Assembly: GCA_963580455.1 (NCBI GenBank)
Contig: OY756960.1
Location: forward strand, 26,967,238 to 27,031,237
Reading direction: 5' to 3'
Source of the DNA: Euonymus europaeus
Lineage: Eukaryota > Streptophyta > Magnoliopsida > Celastrales > Celastraceae
DNA length: 64,000 nt
A program made the position numbers and the translations under genes. The notes under the pieces were generated by a model, which saw nothing but the letters and a program-made list of their open reading frames with translations, ran no database searches and had not been told where the DNA came from. Below, piece by piece: positions 61,951 through 64,000 of the stretch (the stretch's first letter is position 1; every line of letters begins with the position of its first letter).

Positions 61951-62435
61951 TTTAATCAATAGAGGTTTGTGTTGTGCATGCACTTGGTTGTTGTTTCTTA
62001 TACAACCATGAAAAATGCCAATGCCAAGAATAGTAGGAAGAATTCAATTTCATTTTCATGTATTGAGACGGTGACGGTTACGCTCTACCAAATAGTATCC
62101 ATATGTATCAATATAACTTTTTTGGACTCTAATTTAATATTTTCATTTTTAGCTTGTACCTTAAGAATATGAGTTATCATCTTTCTTAAAATAAATAATT
62201 CTATATTCTTATTCATATATTTTCTCTAATAAGCCAAAATAAAAGAAGTAGTTTAATTTAATTTATTTATCACTCAAACAACTTAGTCAAATTTTGATAA
62301 TTTGATTTAATTATAAATAGAGAAATAATTCAAATATCTAACGATATAGGTGTGTACAACTGGCACTAATCAAATATAAACAAATGGAGTATTAAAATAT
62401 GCCTCCCATATTTGGTCAAATTGTCAGTTTTATTA
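61951..62435 (-). promoter_or_regulatory. Upstream region of the ABCG pseudogene
   Basis: Former promoter side of the minus-strand ABCG gene. No specific motif is claimed. Confidence 0.35.
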
Positions 62436-62438
62436 TTA

Positions 62439-62742
62439 TACTTCATTTGTCTCTATCTATTTGATAGGTTCATTTACTTTTTCACACGGATTAAAAAAAT
62501 TCAATTAATAAGATTAAAACAATAAATTTAATTACTTTTCTTTCTAATATATTTTTCATTAAAAAATGTGAATGTGTTTTGACTTTTGGGAATATGAAAA
62601 GTTGTGGAGTATAAAAATGTAAAATAAATGAAATGAAATTAATAAATTGACCATTTTTTTTTATTTTAAAAATGAAAGTGTGCTATAATTTGGGACAAAC
62701 TAAGATAGAAAATGAGTCATTCAAATAGGGACGAAGAGAATA
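62439..62742. mobile_element. Stowaway-like MITE (decayed)
   Basis: The left end TACTTCATTTGTCTCTATCT and the inverted right end TATTCTCTTCGTCCCTATTT form imperfect terminal repeats bounded by TA, close to the CTCCCTCCGTCCC type. The interior is AT-rich and non-coding. Confidence 0.55.
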
Positions 62743-64000
62743 ATATGTTTAAAATGGAATTAATATAATAAAAAATTAATTTACACCACTTACGATGTTA
62801 AAGGGGGTCTAATTATGAAAAACGGGGTCTAAATAGTATTTTGCACCATTGTGAGTGTCATCACTTGGTTTTGCACAAAAAATAAAAGACTTTGACTTGG
62901 TACTTTATTTTGGTCCAAAATTTATGGCAATATGGACATGTTAAGATTCCTACAATTTTGTTGGGTTAATTGGTGTTGGACTTTTTTGGGAATTTTGTAT
63001 TTGTTCATGCGTGCAAACGGTGACAGTACGCCGTCTATGGTTTACCAATCAGTAGGTCTTGATGTATGAATTATTATGAAGGCTTTGCACCCAAAGTTGA
63101 CTTGCGGCAGATATTCACGAATCCAGAATTGCATGTGTGTATATACTCCATCATGACATAAACCCTACCTAGGATAGTAGTAGCAGTATACACACACACA
63201 AACACGTTTTGGGGAAATAAAAATTATTATATATATATATATGATGAATATTGTTTTCTTAGAATTATAGTTTTACGCAACCTGAGCCAGGGATTGATCG
63301 TGATTAATGTTTCATTAATTACTTTTTCATAACTTGTAAATTGTTAATTTGTATATGAAGAAGAAAGAAAAAAACCTTCTTTCATTATTGATTAATGTGA
63401 TTTAATTCGCACATGGAAATCCGCAGACAACACCTGCAGTTGTATACCGAATAAATTTAAAGACACGCGTGTTAGGTAATCTAATCTGAGAAAGAACAAA
63501 TAACGTTTCTTTCATCATAAGAAAAAAGTCATCGATCTTTTCCAAAGAGGACCGACCATGCATTAATGAAGAAATTCTCATTTCAGTGGCTCTTCTAAAT
63601 ATTCCTGTACCCTTTTTTGTTAATTTGGTGTGAGATAAAAAGGTAATTATTACTTGAATTGTCACATTCCTCTTTTAATATGAAAAACTTTTATCTTTCA
63701 ATTTGGAAATATTCATCCTCTTTCATTACTAACTATTTTTTATATATTTGAAAGCACACCAAACAAATTTGTTAACGTCTAGTCTAATATAAGATCTTAA
63801 TATTTGATCAATAGTTAATGATGACGTTAAAAAAAGGACCGACTTAGATGACGTATCAAGAGGTCAGATTAGCTGTTTGGATGTACTCAACAGTAGAGAT
63901 AGCTCAGTCTTTCTGAGCTCTCTACAATCTTAAGTGTAAATTGTCATTAGAGAACTTCACATCTGACTCTGAGAGTTTTGTCTTATATAGGAGGTGAGGA
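62743..64000. other. Gene-free right edge
   Basis: AT-rich, with a short (TA) run at 63228-63240. No exon, RNA gene or complete transposon recognised on either strand. Confidence 0.5.

Noticed and set aside
61580..62011. 143-codon plus-strand open frame
   Set aside because: Antisense shadow of the ABCG first exon.

Overview
The window is nuclear DNA from a flowering plant, and a eudicot is most likely. It has spliced genes with GT-AG introns, plant-specific families (SBP-box, Pti1-like kinase, F-box/LRR, PDR-type ABCG transporter) and AT-rich intergenic space full of plant transposons. The species cannot be fixed from sequence reading alone. Exon models below were built by hand from splice sites, reading phase and recalled family conservation; no database was searched.

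Left part (1-31.7 kb) is gene-rich. A Mutator-like element carrying a DUF1985-type gene runs off the left edge and its terminal repeat stops about 180 bp before a small J-domain membrane protein gene (1250-3935, +). Next come a NYN-domain (MARF1/limkain-b1 type) RNase-like gene (6371-9151, -), a Pti1-like receptor-cytoplasmic kinase (9982-13139, -), a large SPL1/SPL12-type SBP-box transcription factor with ankyrin region and C-terminal membrane segment (19722-27694, +), and an F-box/LRR gene (29977-31698, -). All five have open, phase-consistent exon chains. Their introns and flanks hold SINEs, a complete 627-bp TRIM retrotransposon (SPL intron 7), a LINE-derived insertion with a 16-bp target-site duplication, and a Stowaway-like MITE.

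Middle part (31.7-45.4 kb) is gene-poor and mosaic. It has a chimeric fragment fusing a piece of an ABCG exon to a copy of the SPL 3' end, a hAT-type element with an 8-bp duplication and an internal perfect 114-bp palindrome, degenerate tandem repeats, and a Mutator-like non-autonomous element with perfect 9-bp target duplications.

Right part (45.4-62 kb) is a broken PDR-type ABCG transporter gene on the minus strand. Twenty-one exons can be recognised, but it has a frameshift, a nonsense codon, a missing internal region and no final exon. Its 3' exons are duplicated (42.7-43.9 and 45.5-46.7 kb). An 8.9-kb CACTA element (49274-58192) sits in one of its introns, only 22 bp from the 3' splice site. 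This CACTA has both terminal repeats, a TTA duplication, dense subterminal motifs and two open genes (TNP2-like transposase and a Transposase_24/TNPA-like protein), so it may be autonomous. The last 2 kb show only flanking DNA and a MITE.

The genes do not form one pathway. The strongest unusual signals are the CACTA at a splice site, the ABCG-SPL chimera whose two parents lie in the same window, and the long perfect palindrome in the hAT element. I found no convincing unknown biological system.
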